Assembly: GCA_902512305.1 (NCBI GenBank)
Contig: CABXIU010000005.1
Span: 62,001-126,000, forward strand
DNA length: 64,000 nt
DNA from: an uncultured Gammaproteobacteria bacterium
GTDB lineage: Bacteria > Pseudomonadota > Gammaproteobacteria > PS1 > Pseudothioglobaceae
Reading direction: 5' to 3'
Below the pieces are notes generated by a model. That model saw nothing but the letters and a program-made list of their open reading frames with translations. It ran no database searches and was not told the origin of the DNA. Of this stretch, positions 44,916 to 54,007 are shown piece by piece. Position 1 is the stretch's first letter, and each line of letters starts with the position of its first letter. The position numbers and the translations under genes were made by a program.

Positions 44916-46826
44916 ATGAGCATAAACTTGAGTAATAAAACAATGGAATTATGGTTTGATGCCAATCCTAACCTAGCCTCTGAAAAAGGCATGATCTACA
45001 CTTGGAACAGCACTGAACTTCAAGATCATTGTTATTCATTGGTTGATTATGTGGAAACTAATAGTAGGGAGTTACGTGCTAAGTATTTAGCGTTTACACA
45101 TGATGTTGGTGAGTATAAATTAAATGGAAAACCAATAATTGAGCATCTCAGTGATTCTCGTGGATACAGTCTATGGTGGATGTCAAAACTTGCAGAAAAA
45201 AGCCATCTTAATTCTCCACAACTAACTGATTGCATAAAACTATTTGCTCTAGAAAAAATTTTACTAGAGGAAGAAATAGGGTCTGTGGTGATCCGAGGAG
45301 ATACTCATAATATTCGACTATTAGATGCTATAAAATCATTATGTATTAATCTAGATATTGAAGTTTCTAGTCAGATACCTAACAGACACAAGAGATTTAA
45401 TATTAAGGAATTTTTGCATAGATATCGTCCTGAAATTCTATCTGTGATTTTCTGGTTGTTCCGTTATCTTAAGTTGCATTGGGTTCTTAGGAATAGAAAA
45501 GAGACTAAATGGTTTTCTGATAATAAGTCAATAATGGTATTTTCATATTTTTTTGGTTTGGATGTTGAGAAATGTTCAAAAGGACAATTTTTTTCAAAAC
45601 AATGGGGGATCTTGCCAGAAAAACTTCAGAATAAAGGTATAAAAATCAATTGGATTCATCATTTTATGAGATTTAATGGGATGAATGATACTAGTACAGC
45701 TCTTTCATGGATCGAACAATATAATGATAATCCTGAACAACAAGGTAAGCACACTTTTTTTGAATCTCAATTAAGTTTTTTATTATTACTGCAAGTTTTA
45801 TTGAGTTACACAAAGTTTTTCTTAAAATCATTTGCACTTATAAATGCCAGAGATGCTTTTAGACCGAAAGAATCATCAGTAGATCTATGGCCAATATTAG
45901 AGAATGAGTGGGTTGTTTCTGTTAGGGGAGGTACAGCAATAAGAAATTGCATGTTTATTGAGCTAGTTGATACTGCGTTAAAGAATGCTCCACATCAAAA
46001 AAATGCGTTCTACTTGCAAGAAAATCAATTTTGGGAGAGGGCACTAATTCATGCATGGCGCCGTTATGGTCATGGGATTATTGTTGGATTCCCTAATGGG
46101 ACTGTTAACTATTGGGATATGAGATATTTTGACGACAAGCGAACTATTTCTGAAAATGGTCGGTTTTGTCAACCACAGCCAGATCTTGTGGCTTTACATG
46201 GTCCTGTTGCAAAAAAACATTTCATTGATGCAGGTTATTCATTGCAAAACATTATTGAGGTAGAAGCTCTTCCTTACCTCTATCTGGACGAAAACAAACA
46301 TGATGAATATCATGAGAAAGTACATAAAGCAGCGGATAAGGTTAATGTTCTTATTGTTGGGGAATTTCAACTAAAATCAACACTTGAGATGCTTCATGCT
46401 ATTGGTATGGCAATGTCTCAAAACGATGCAATATCATCACTTGTATTTAAACCTCATCCAGCATGCCCAATTGATGAAAGCATGATCACTATGTTGGATA
46501 TTTCATTTACAAGTGAGTCACTTGATTTGATACTGCCAAACTTTGATATTGCCATTGTCGCTGGATCAACAAGTGCTGCTGTCAATCTTTACTATTCAGG
46601 TATTGATACAGTTGTTTATCTGGGAACAAAAGAACTGAATTTAAGTCCATTACGTGACATAGTTGGATCTGTCTTTGTCAGAACTGCTAGTGATTTTAAA
46701 AACATACTATCACGAGATGATAATAGAAAATATAATGTTTATGATAATGAAGTGATTTTCTGGACTGATAAGAATTTACCACGCTGGAACATATTGTTAA
46801 ATATAATGGGATACGATTATGATTAG
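44916..46826 (+). CDS. TIGR04326-type surface carbohydrate biosynthesis protein
   Basis: 636 aa with no clear signal peptide; one hydrophobic stretch near 160-185 (SVIFWLFRYLKLHWVL). WWMSKLAEKSHLNSP near residue 87, IVGFPNGTVNYWDMRYF near 388, ALHGPVAKKHFIDAGY near 427, and VFKPHPACPID near 511 fit the large family seen in Leptospira and marine O-antigen loci. The FKPHP and AGSTSAAVNLYYSG parts resemble GT-B polysaccharide transferases. It overlaps rfbG by 8 bases. The family name is from memory and the activity unproven. Confidence 0.65.
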   Translation: MSINLSNKTMELWFDANPNLASEKGMIYTWNSTELQDHCYSLVDYVETNSRELRAKYLAFTHDVGEYKLNGKPIIEHLSDSRGYSLWWMSKLAEKSHLNSPQLTDCIKLFALEKILLEEEIGSVVIRGDTHNIRLLDAIKSLCINLDIEVSSQIPNRHKRFNIKEFLHRYRPEILSVIFWLFRYLKLHWVLRNRKETKWFSDNKSIMVFSYFFGLDVEKCSKGQFFSKQWGILPEKLQNKGIKINWIHHFMRFNGMNDTSTALSWIEQYNDNPEQQGKHTFFESQLSFLLLLQVLLSYTKFFLKSFALINARDAFRPKESSVDLWPILENEWVVSVRGGTAIRNCMFIELVDTALKNAPHQKNAFYLQENQFWERALIHAWRRYGHGIIVGFPNGTVNYWDMRYFDDKRTISENGRFCQPQPDLVALHGPVAKKHFIDAGYSLQNIIEVEALPYLYLDENKHDEYHEKVHKAADKVNVLIVGEFQLKSTLEMLHAIGMAMSQNDAISSLVFKPHPACPIDESMITMLDISFTSESLDLILPNFDIAIVAGSTSAAVNLYYSGIDTVVYLGTKELNLSPLRDIVGSVFVRTASDFKNILSRDDNRKYNVYDNEVIFWTDKNLPRWNILLNIMGYDYD

Positions 46827-47937
46827 ACCAATCTCAATGTCAGAGTCATTAAAAATCTTTTATGGCGCCAATGTTTTAATTACAGGGCATACCGGATTCA
46901 AAGGCTCCTGGCTAAGTTTATGGCTAACTCAAATGGGGGCTAAGGTTACAGGAATTTCAGTCGATATTCCTTCTGATCCTTCTCACTTTAATGCAGCTAG
47001 TTTATCTGATCAAATAACAGATTGCCGTATAGATATTCGTGATGGTGAAGCGTTAAAAATAATTGTCAAGCAGACTCAACCAGATTTTGTTTTTCACCTT
47101 GCTGCGCAACCACTTGTACGTCGTTCTTATACGCAGCCTGTTGATACATGGCAAACGAATACAATGGGTACCATAAACCTGTTGGAAGCACTTCGTCAAT
47201 TAAATCAACCTTGTTCTGCTGTGTTTATTACTAGTGATAAATGCTACGACAATGTGGAATGGGAATGGGGTTATCGTGAAACTGATGCGCTGGGTGGGCC
47301 AGATCCTTACAGTGCGTCAAAGGGCGCTGCAGAATTGGCAATTCGCTCCTATGTTCGTTCATTCTTTCCAGTAGATGGCAATGTAAGAATTGCTGTGGGC
47401 CGAGCTGGTAATGTAATTGGAGGAGGAGACTGGGCAGAGGACCGAATTGTTGTTGATTGTATGCGTGCATGGTCAATTGGCGAGAGTGTTTCATTGCGTA
47501 ATCCATTAACCACAAGACCTTGGCAGCACGTATTAGAGCCCCTAAGTGGTTATTTAACGTTGGCGATGGCACTGCACAATGATGTTGCCTTGCATGGAGA
47601 GCCCTTCAATTTTGGACCGCCAGCGCATCAGAATCATTCTGTAAGGGAGCTGGTCGAGCAAATGGCTAAATATTGGGAGCAGGTTCGTTGGGAAGATCTT
47701 TCATCTGGATATAGTGGCCCCTATGAGTCAGGATTACTTAAGCTTAATTGCGATAAAGCATTACATCATCTTAAGTGGCAAGCAGTATGGACGTTTGAAG
47801 AGACGGTGCGAATGACTGTCTTATGGTACAGGCACTATTATGAGCAATCTCAGACCTCTATTTCTGATTTTTCATTGAGACAAATACAGGAATATATTGA
47901 TTTTGCGAAACAACAAGGACAACCATGGGCCCAGTAA
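46819..47937 (+). CDS. rfbG: CDP-glucose 4,6-dehydratase
   Basis: Forms CDP-4-keto-6-deoxyglucose from CDP-glucose. TGHTGFKGSW at residues 22-31 is the characteristic NAD-binding motif of RfbG (Thr-Gly-His-Thr). ITSDKCYDNVEW near 136 and DPYSASKGAAE near 161 supply the Thr and Tyr-x3-Lys catalytic residues, and TRPWQHVLEPLSGYL near 233 is typical. 372 aa. By eye its G+C content is higher than neighbouring genes, suggesting a different origin. It overlaps the cupin gene by 13 bases. Confidence 0.93.
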   Translation: MIRPISMSESLKIFYGANVLITGHTGFKGSWLSLWLTQMGAKVTGISVDIPSDPSHFNAASLSDQITDCRIDIRDGEALKIIVKQTQPDFVFHLAAQPLVRRSYTQPVDTWQTNTMGTINLLEALRQLNQPCSAVFITSDKCYDNVEWEWGYRETDALGGPDPYSASKGAAELAIRSYVRSFFPVDGNVRIAVGRAGNVIGGGDWAEDRIVVDCMRAWSIGESVSLRNPLTTRPWQHVLEPLSGYLTLAMALHNDVALHGEPFNFGPPAHQNHSVRELVEQMAKYWEQVRWEDLSSGYSGPYESGLLKLNCDKALHHLKWQAVWTFEETVRMTVLWYRHYYEQSQTSISDFSLRQIQEYIDFAKQQGQPWAQ

Positions 47938-48359
47938 ATGTTGATTCAATTTACGTAACACCATTAAAACAAATACCTATTTTAGGTGGTGATGTATTGC
48001 ATGCGATGAAGCGTTCAGACCCTGGGTTTGTGGATTTTGGTGAAGCTTATTTCTCAAAAGTTGAGAAGGGGGCTGTAAAAGCATGGAAGCGGCACCTCCA
48101 GATGACGCTCAATTTAATTGTTCCCTTTGGTTCAGTGCGCTTTGTGTTTGTTGATGGTGATGGCAGTTTGCGTGAAGAGGTGATTGGGGAAAATTGCTAT
48201 GCGCGGCTTACAGTCCCACCTGGTATCTGGTTTGGTTTTCATGGAGAAAGTGCACCATACAGTTTGGTGTTGAATATTGCAGATATTCCACACTTTGCTG
48301 ATGAGGTTGAGCGTAAAAAAATAAACGAAATAGAATTTAATTGGGAGAAGAAAAAATGA
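47925..48359 (+). CDS. RmlC-like cupin, dTDP-4-dehydrorhamnose 3,5-epimerase family
   Basis: Single-domain cupin of 144 aa. It has GEAYFSKVEKGAVKAWKRH near residue 37 (the KxWxxH strand of RmlC relatives), FGSVRFVFVDGDG near 67 and LTVPPGIWFGF near 93. It lies between rfbG and rfbF with overlaps on both sides, so it probably acts on CDP-4-keto-6-deoxyglucose, by epimerisation or ketoisomerisation (inference). It is shorter than RmlC (about 180). Confidence 0.75.
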   Translation: MGPVNVDSIYVTPLKQIPILGGDVLHAMKRSDPGFVDFGEAYFSKVEKGAVKAWKRHLQMTLNLIVPFGSVRFVFVDGDGSLREEVIGENCYARLTVPPGIWFGFHGESAPYSLVLNIADIPHFADEVERKKINEIEFNWEKKK

Positions 48360-49129
48360 AGGTAATTATTCTTGCTGGTGGATTTGGGACGCGGTTATCC
48401 GAGTACACGGAAACAATACCTAAACCGATGGTTAATATTGGGGGAAGACCAATTCTTTGGCATATTATGAATAGTTATTCGTTTTTTGGTTACAATGATT
48501 TTTATCTGGCATTAGGCTATAAGGCTGAGATTATCAAAGAATATTTTCTTAACTATCGATCTCTAAACTCAGACTTTACTGTAAATCTTGCAAGTGGCAA
48601 AATAGATAATCATCAATTAAGAAAAGATGACTGGAATGTTACCCTCGTTGATACAGGAATAAAATCTATGACTGGTGGAAGAGTAAAGCGCCTTAAATCG
48701 TTTATAGGGAGTGAAACATTTATGTTGACATATGGAGATGGAGTGTCAGATATCAACATTAATGATTTAATGGATTTTCATAAAAGTCATGGAAAAATGG
48801 TAACAATAACAGGTGTTCATCCTCCTGCTCGATTTGGTAAGTTGGACATGGATGATGATAGAGTTGTATCTTTCAAAGAAAAACCCTCGGTACAAACTAA
48901 AGATGGATGGATCAATGGAGGATATATGGTTATTGAGCCAGAGTTCATAGATCTAATTGACTCAGATGAAACTATGTTGGAAAAGGAGCCATTTGAATAT
49001 GCTGCAAAACATGGTGAAATGATGGTGTATCGTCATAATGGTTTTTGGCGTTGTATGGATACTAAAAGGGACCATGATGCCTTAGAAGAAATGTACGCAA
49101 ATGATCAAGCAATATGGATTCATGTATGA
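48356..49129 (+). CDS. rfbF: Glucose-1-phosphate cytidylyltransferase
   Basis: Makes CDP-glucose from CTP and glucose 1-phosphate. ILAGGFGTRLSEYTETIPKP at the N-terminus is the nucleotidyltransferase signature of RfbF. YGDGVSDIN near residue 123, GWINGGYMVIEPEF near 178 and MDTKRDHDALE near 240 are conserved. 257 aa is normal. The ATG at 48356 has GGGAGAAG 6-13 bases upstream and overlaps the cupin stop (ATGA). In the usual order rfbF precedes rfbG; here it follows. Confidence 0.94.
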   Translation: MKVIILAGGFGTRLSEYTETIPKPMVNIGGRPILWHIMNSYSFFGYNDFYLALGYKAEIIKEYFLNYRSLNSDFTVNLASGKIDNHQLRKDDWNVTLVDTGIKSMTGGRVKRLKSFIGSETFMLTYGDGVSDININDLMDFHKSHGKMVTITGVHPPARFGKLDMDDDRVVSFKEKPSVQTKDGWINGGYMVIEPEFIDLIDSDETMLEKEPFEYAAKHGEMMVYRHNGFWRCMDTKRDHDALEEMYANDQAIWIHV

Positions 49130-49257
49130 TCTATAATTTCAATAATATAGACTATAATAGCAAATCGTTTTATCATGTATGTGATAAGTTCATGAGCCAA
49201 GACAGGAAGATCGGAAGTCAATCAAGTAATGAATTACAAAATAATAATATTGGGTAA
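49126..49257 (+). CDS. Small coupled ORF (43 aa) after rfbF
   Basis: An ATG overlapping the rfbF stop (ATGA) opens 43 codons with a normal-looking, Asn- and Ser-rich sequence (FNNIDYNSKSFYHVCDKFMS), ending with TAA at 49255. The coupling suggests it is translated, perhaps as the N-terminus of a gene that has been replaced by the glycosyltransferase at 49282. No homology recognised. Confidence 0.35.
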   Translation: MIYNFNNIDYNSKSFYHVCDKFMSQDRKIGSQSSNELQNNNIG

Positions 49258-49281
49258 ATAATTAATAGGTTGATAAGCTAG

Positions 49282-50028
49282 ATGATGAAGTTAAATATTA
49301 TTGTTAATGTATATAATGGTGAGGTTTATCTGTCCAAAGCTCTTGAAACATTAGTTTCTCAAGAATACGAGAATATTTCTATACATTGTTTTGATAATCA
49401 TTCAACAGATAAGACTCAAGAAATTATTCAAGAATATGCTAATTCGTATAGTAACTTGATAAGCTATTCCACGCCTGAGCACATTCCTCTTGTCAAGGCA
49501 AGAAATTATGCCGTCTCAATATTAAAGAAAAATATGAGCGAACCGTTTTACTTTGGTTTTTGCGATGCCGATGACCTTTGGGATAAGAACTGGGCCTCAT
49601 CTCTTATGGCCTTTTGCAATCAAAATTATGACCTTTTAGTTTGCAATTATTATTCCGTAGAAGGCAATCAAAAAACACGTGTTAGTTCCTGCTTATCTCT
49701 GGCGCGACCAAGTCCATTTAATTGTCCAGTTGGAATACTGTCTTGTTTATTTAGTTCAAGGCTTATTGAAATTGAATCAACATTGTTTAACAATGACTTT
49801 CCAATTAGTTGGGATACAGAGTTTTGGATACGAAGAGGACTTGACCTTAGTTATCTCCATATTTCAGATCATCTTTGCTATTATAGAATACATTCAAATT
49901 CATTGGTGCAATCGAATTTTATCCCATTACTACGAGAAAGATGGGGTATTTTGAAATTGCATAAGTTGCCTAAGATACGATTCATATATGGGTTTATTAG
50001 ACAAATCCTAAAGATAATTAAAACATAA
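49282..50028 (+). CDS. Family 2 glycosyltransferase
   Basis: GT-A enzyme of 248 aa. NIIVNVYNGEVYLSKALETL at residues 4-23 is the GT2 opening, HCFDNHSTDKTQEI near 37 the nucleotide-binding strand, and FCDADDLWDKNW near 95 the metal-binding DxD. RIHSNSLVQSN near 205 is the C-terminal HxxS-type motif. No membrane helices. Sugar specificity unknown. Confidence 0.83.
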   Translation: MMKLNIIVNVYNGEVYLSKALETLVSQEYENISIHCFDNHSTDKTQEIIQEYANSYSNLISYSTPEHIPLVKARNYAVSILKKNMSEPFYFGFCDADDLWDKNWASSLMAFCNQNYDLLVCNYYSVEGNQKTRVSSCLSLARPSPFNCPVGILSCLFSSRLIEIESTLFNNDFPISWDTEFWIRRGLDLSYLHISDHLCYYRIHSNSLVQSNFIPLLRERWGILKLHKLPKIRFIYGFIRQILKIIKT

Positions 50029-50115
50029 TAATAGACTTTTTTATTGGACTAATATAGATAGCCTTAGAGCTAACTTTTATTGACAGTGATAGTGAAGCTA
50101 TAGATTTATTTGAAT

Positions 50116-50139
50116 AAACCTAATTTAATCATTAGGTTT
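50116..50139 (+). terminator. Candidate hairpin terminator or attenuator
   Basis: AAACCTAAT at 50116-50124 and ATTAGGTTT at 50131-50139 form a perfect 9-bp stem with a 6-base loop, and the run TTTTT straddles its 3' end. The U-tract is short, so termination would be weak; it lies in the gap between two cluster genes, where an RfaH-modified polymerase would read through. Confidence 0.45.
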
Positions 50140-50221
50140 TTAGTTTAACTCTGATACTCCAATAGAAGTTTCTTTATTGGCGGCTCAAGTTTCGTACATA
50201 TTAATTATAGGATGCAAGCAA

Positions 50222-51220
50222 ATGTATAGGATATATCAAATTATTTTTAAGTTTAAATTTATCAGAAAAATTTTCAGAGCAATTAAAACAAAGTTTTTCC
50301 AAGTATCAGACGCCATTAATATATTTAAAATGAAGAGAGAAATAGATACTCTTTATACTTTATTTTACAATCAAGTACACGATCTAGATAACTCCCTAGA
50401 CTTTTCATCTAAACAAACGCAAAATGCCTTTAGTACTCAGTGGGATCAATTTGAGGAGGGTTTATTGTTAGTTGATAGTGATCCCTGGTTTAAAGAAAAT
50501 TGCATTAAATTTTTATGTGAGCAAGAAATTCAAATAAAGCCCGAATGGTTTAAAGGTAAGAATGTTTTGGATGCGGGGTGTGGAAACGGTCGATGGGCAT
50601 ATGCGCTGGCTAAGCTTGGGGCTAACTATACTGCTGTGGATATAAATGAGGTTGCTTTGGAGAAAACAAAAGAGCTCATTAAAGATATTGATGTAAAGAA
50701 AGAATTCATCCATTCTTCATTAGAAGATATTTTGGACAAACTACCTGAAGACAATAAATTTGATTTGGTGATATCTTGGGGGGTTGTCCACCATGTCAAA
50801 AGATTTAATAAAGCCCTTGATAACCTTACGAAACTCGTAAAGGATGATGGTATCTTATATCTTTATTTGTATGGTCAAGAAAGTGTTCCATTTAATGAAG
50901 AGTTAAGAATCTTTAAAGAGCGTGTTAGATATAATAATCTAAACTCAGACGATGAAAGATATAACTTCTTGTTGAAAAAATCATGGGGGATTAAAAGTAG
51001 AGTTCATAGTAATCACGATCATTTTGCACCGCTAATTAATAGGAGGGTAGACTTTAATTATGTTCAAGATTTTTTAGTGAGCAGGGGATTTGAAAATGTT
51101 GTTCGCACCCAAAAACATCCGGAGGTATTTGTTAGAGCGATCAAGAGTCACCCAGAAATATATAAAGAATACATTCTGCCTCCCAATAAAGATCCTATTT
51201 GGATAGAATACTATTCTTAA
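50222..51220 (+). CDS. Class I SAM-dependent methyltransferase
   Basis: About 332 aa. NVLDAGCGNGRWAYALAKL near residue 118 is motif I, YTAVDINEVAL motif II and FDLVISWGVVHHVKRF near 180 the post-II region. The N-terminal third is helical and basic, with no clear domain. HSNHDHFAPLINRRVDF near 263 suggests a His-rich metal or substrate loop. ATG 50222 with AGGA upstream is preferred over an in-frame TTG at 50177. Substrate unknown. Confidence 0.75.
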   Translation: MYRIYQIIFKFKFIRKIFRAIKTKFFQVSDAINIFKMKREIDTLYTLFYNQVHDLDNSLDFSSKQTQNAFSTQWDQFEEGLLLVDSDPWFKENCIKFLCEQEIQIKPEWFKGKNVLDAGCGNGRWAYALAKLGANYTAVDINEVALEKTKELIKDIDVKKEFIHSSLEDILDKLPEDNKFDLVISWGVVHHVKRFNKALDNLTKLVKDDGILYLYLYGQESVPFNEELRIFKERVRYNNLNSDDERYNFLLKKSWGIKSRVHSNHDHFAPLINRRVDFNYVQDFLVSRGFENVVRTQKHPEVFVRAIKSHPEIYKEYILPPNKDPIWIEYYS

Positions 51221-51394
51221 GCTTTATGAGTTAATTATATTGTTATTGGGTTTAGTGATTCAGAGTGATAGAATTGGATTTTGTGCTCGTTTAGATAATG
51301 AAGATGATTAATTTGGTAAGACTTTTGTTTAAATTCTTTAATATAATACGGTAGTTGTATGGGCTGGCATAAATGATATCTTTACGGAATTAAT

Positions 51395-53338
51395 ATGTGC
51401 GGATTATCAGGATTTTATTGTCCTAGTGGATTTCAATCTAGGGATGGAATTGAGCTTGCTCAAAAGATGGCAAATGCAATAACTCACAGAGGGCCAGATG
51501 ATTTCGGAGAGTGGGTTGATGGAGATGCCGGTATAGCATTAAGTCATCGCCGATTATCTATTTTAGATTTATCTGATGCTGGGCATCAACCTATGATTTC
51601 TCAATCTGGGCGTTTTGTTTTAGCCTTTAATGGTGAAATATACAATCATTTAGAGATTCGTAAGAAAATAGATTCCTTTGATAATGTTTCTTGGAATGGA
51701 CATAGTGATACAGAAACTTTGCTTGCAGGTTTTGAACATTTTGGATTTGAGGACACACTTAAACAAACAGTAGGCACATTTGCTATTGCGTTATGGGATC
51801 GGAAAAATCATGTTCTTTCAATTGCCAGAGATAGAATGGGTGAAAAACCACTCTATTATGGATGGCAAAATAGTGTATTCCTTTTTGGCTCTGAGTTAAA
51901 AGCTTTGCGTCAACATAGTTCATTTCAAAATGATATTCACTATAATGTCATAGAGCCATTTCTTCAATATGGTTCTATATCTGCGCCCTCCTCAATATAC
52001 AAGGGTATTTATAAATTAGTTCCAGGGTCATATATTCATATATCATCTGAATCTGACAGAAATTCATATCAAAAACCATCAAAATATTGGGACCTCCATT
52101 GTATTTCTAATGAAGGTTTGCGGTCTCCATTTCAGGGAAATGATAATGAAGCGATAGACTATTTAGATGGACTTGTTAAGGAATCAGTAAAACTACAAAC
52201 AATTTCGGATGTGCCATTAGGTGCATTTTTGTCAGGGGGAGTTGACTCATCTCTCATAACTGCCCTTCTTCAATCAGTGTCGACTGATAAGATTAAAACA
52301 TTTACAATTGGTTTTGAAGAACAGAATTACAATGAAGCTGTTTATGCTGAAGAAATTGCAAATTATTTAGGGACAGATCACACAACACTTTATCTGTCTG
52401 AAAAAGAAATCATTAATTCAATTCCGAATATACACGATATATATGATGAACCATTTAGCGATTCTGGGGGGGCTCTTCAAGTATCAACTTTGGCTGGAAA
52501 CCATGTAAAAGTTGCACTTTCAGGAGATGGTGGGGATGAGCTGTTTGCGGGATACGATGTTTATTCAAAGCTAAATAGAGTTAATAATATCTTCAGTAAA
52601 ATACCTTCTAATATTAGAAATATTATATTTAATGTTATGTCATCTATTCATCCAAATATTTCTAATTATCCTTTGTCTTTAATTCTTGAGTTGGCTAATA
52701 GGAAAACGACTATTCCACTGAGCATGAGACTGGATCAATTAATATTGGCACTAAAATCATTAAGCCATATTGATTTTTATAGGTTAATGAAGTCAAATGG
52801 TCTAATTGAACAACAAATAATGGAAAAACGTCATTTAAATAGTAGAAACCCACTTCGTTTTGATACTTCTGATTTAGATCAGTTTGTGAGCTCGCTACTT
52901 TATTATGATCAAGTTGATTACCTTCCTAGTGATATACTTGTAAAAGCAGATCGCACCTCTATGTCTGTTGGCCTCGAAAATAGAGCACCTTTACTTGATC
53001 ATCGTATCGTTGAGTTTTCTTGGCGACTATCTAATGATATGAAAATTCGTAACGGTATCAATAAGTGGCCTCTTCGTCAGGTTCTTTATCGTTATATACC
53101 GCAAAATCTGGTTGATCGTCCTAAAATGGGTTTTAGTCTCCCAATGTCTGAGTGGCTTCGTGGGCCATTAAGGAGTTGGACAGAGGATTTGTTGAGTAAA
53201 GATCTCATTGAGCGGCACGGTATTTTCAATGCTGATCATGTCCAATCTATTTTGAAGCAGCATATGGAGGGGAAATATAATTGGCAAGCTACTTTATGGA
53301 GACTGATGGCTTTTCAGTGTTGGTTGCTAAATAGGTGA
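51395..53338 (+). CDS. Glutamine-dependent asparagine synthase-family amidotransferase (AsnB/WbpS-like)
   Basis: 647 aa. The mature N-terminus begins with the nucleophile Cys (MCGLSGFYCP). HRRLSILDLSDAGHQP near 51 and AFNGEIYNH near 75 complete the Ntn glutaminase domain. SGGVDSSLITALL from about residue 280 is the ATP-pyrophosphatase loop, and DEPFSDSGG and SGDGGDELFAGY follow. In O-antigen clusters such enzymes amidate sugar carboxylates; here a galacturonate from ugd and the epimerase would be a logical acceptor (inference). Confidence 0.88.
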   Translation: MCGLSGFYCPSGFQSRDGIELAQKMANAITHRGPDDFGEWVDGDAGIALSHRRLSILDLSDAGHQPMISQSGRFVLAFNGEIYNHLEIRKKIDSFDNVSWNGHSDTETLLAGFEHFGFEDTLKQTVGTFAIALWDRKNHVLSIARDRMGEKPLYYGWQNSVFLFGSELKALRQHSSFQNDIHYNVIEPFLQYGSISAPSSIYKGIYKLVPGSYIHISSESDRNSYQKPSKYWDLHCISNEGLRSPFQGNDNEAIDYLDGLVKESVKLQTISDVPLGAFLSGGVDSSLITALLQSVSTDKIKTFTIGFEEQNYNEAVYAEEIANYLGTDHTTLYLSEKEIINSIPNIHDIYDEPFSDSGGALQVSTLAGNHVKVALSGDGGDELFAGYDVYSKLNRVNNIFSKIPSNIRNIIFNVMSSIHPNISNYPLSLILELANRKTTIPLSMRLDQLILALKSLSHIDFYRLMKSNGLIEQQIMEKRHLNSRNPLRFDTSDLDQFVSSLLYYDQVDYLPSDILVKADRTSMSVGLENRAPLLDHRIVEFSWRLSNDMKIRNGINKWPLRQVLYRYIPQNLVDRPKMGFSLPMSEWLRGPLRSWTEDLLSKDLIERHGIFNADHVQSILKQHMEGKYNWQATLWRLMAFQCWLLNR

Positions 53339-53341
53339 TTT

Positions 53342-54007
53342 ATGAGGGTTGAAGAAGCGCATGCTATAAAATCATCATTAGATCAATTTGCTAATAATGA
53401 TCATGAAGTTCTATTGAATATAGGAAGCAGCACTGATGATTTTAGAATAGTACAGCAACCACACATAGATAATGTAATTTTTTCGAAATTAGATTCAGCA
53501 AGGTTTACAGTTGTTCACTTTGATTTAAAGAAGGATCATGGAGTTGATATCTCAGGCGATATTTTTAATCCTGAGGTGCAGCATAACCTTCAATCGATTA
53601 AGCCATCAATCATTTTGTGTTGTAATTTACTGGAGCACCTAGTTGATATCTCACGAAATAATATACCTCCAATTATTAACAATATTCTTTCCAAAGGGGG
53701 AGTGTTGATTATGAGTGTCCCTTTTTCATATCCTTTGCATTTTGATCCTATAGATACTTACTTTAGACCAACTCCTAACGAGATTAGTAAACTATTTCCA
53801 AATTATGATATCTTAGAGCAAGAAATTATTAGAAGCAACACATTCATGCGCGAGTATGCTTTATATAGTATGAGTATAAAAATTAAAACTATAATTCGAC
53901 TAATGCTTCCAATCTATAAGTTTAAAGAATGGATATGTTTGGCGCATAGAGTGTTATGGTTATTTCGATCCTATAAAGTAAGCTATATCGTTCTCAGAAA
54001 AAAATAA
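53342..54007 (+). CDS. Putative SAM-dependent methyltransferase (divergent)
   Basis: 221 aa. LLNIGSSTDDFRI near residue 23 stands where motif I should be, but the Gly-rich loop is reduced. HFDLKKDHGVDISGDIF follows, and IILCCNLLEHLVDISRN near 87 is a good post-II motif. GGVLIMSVPFSYPLHFDP near 118 is the next strand. A C-terminal basic and hydrophobic tail (about 180-221) may touch the membrane. It overlaps the polymerase gene in a TAATG junction. Confidence 0.6.
   Translation: MRVEEAHAIKSSLDQFANNDHEVLLNIGSSTDDFRIVQQPHIDNVIFSKLDSARFTVVHFDLKKDHGVDISGDIFNPEVQHNLQSIKPSIILCCNLLEHLVDISRNNIPPIINNILSKGGVLIMSVPFSYPLHFDPIDTYFRPTPNEISKLFPNYDILEQEIIRSNTFMREYALYSMSIKIKTIIRLMLPIYKFKEWICLAHRVLWLFRSYKVSYIVLRKK

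Noticed and set aside
47231-47572. Minus-strand open frame of 113 codons inside rfbG
   Set aside because: Entirely antisense to a well-supported dehydratase gene, with low-complexity Leu/His/Pro translation.
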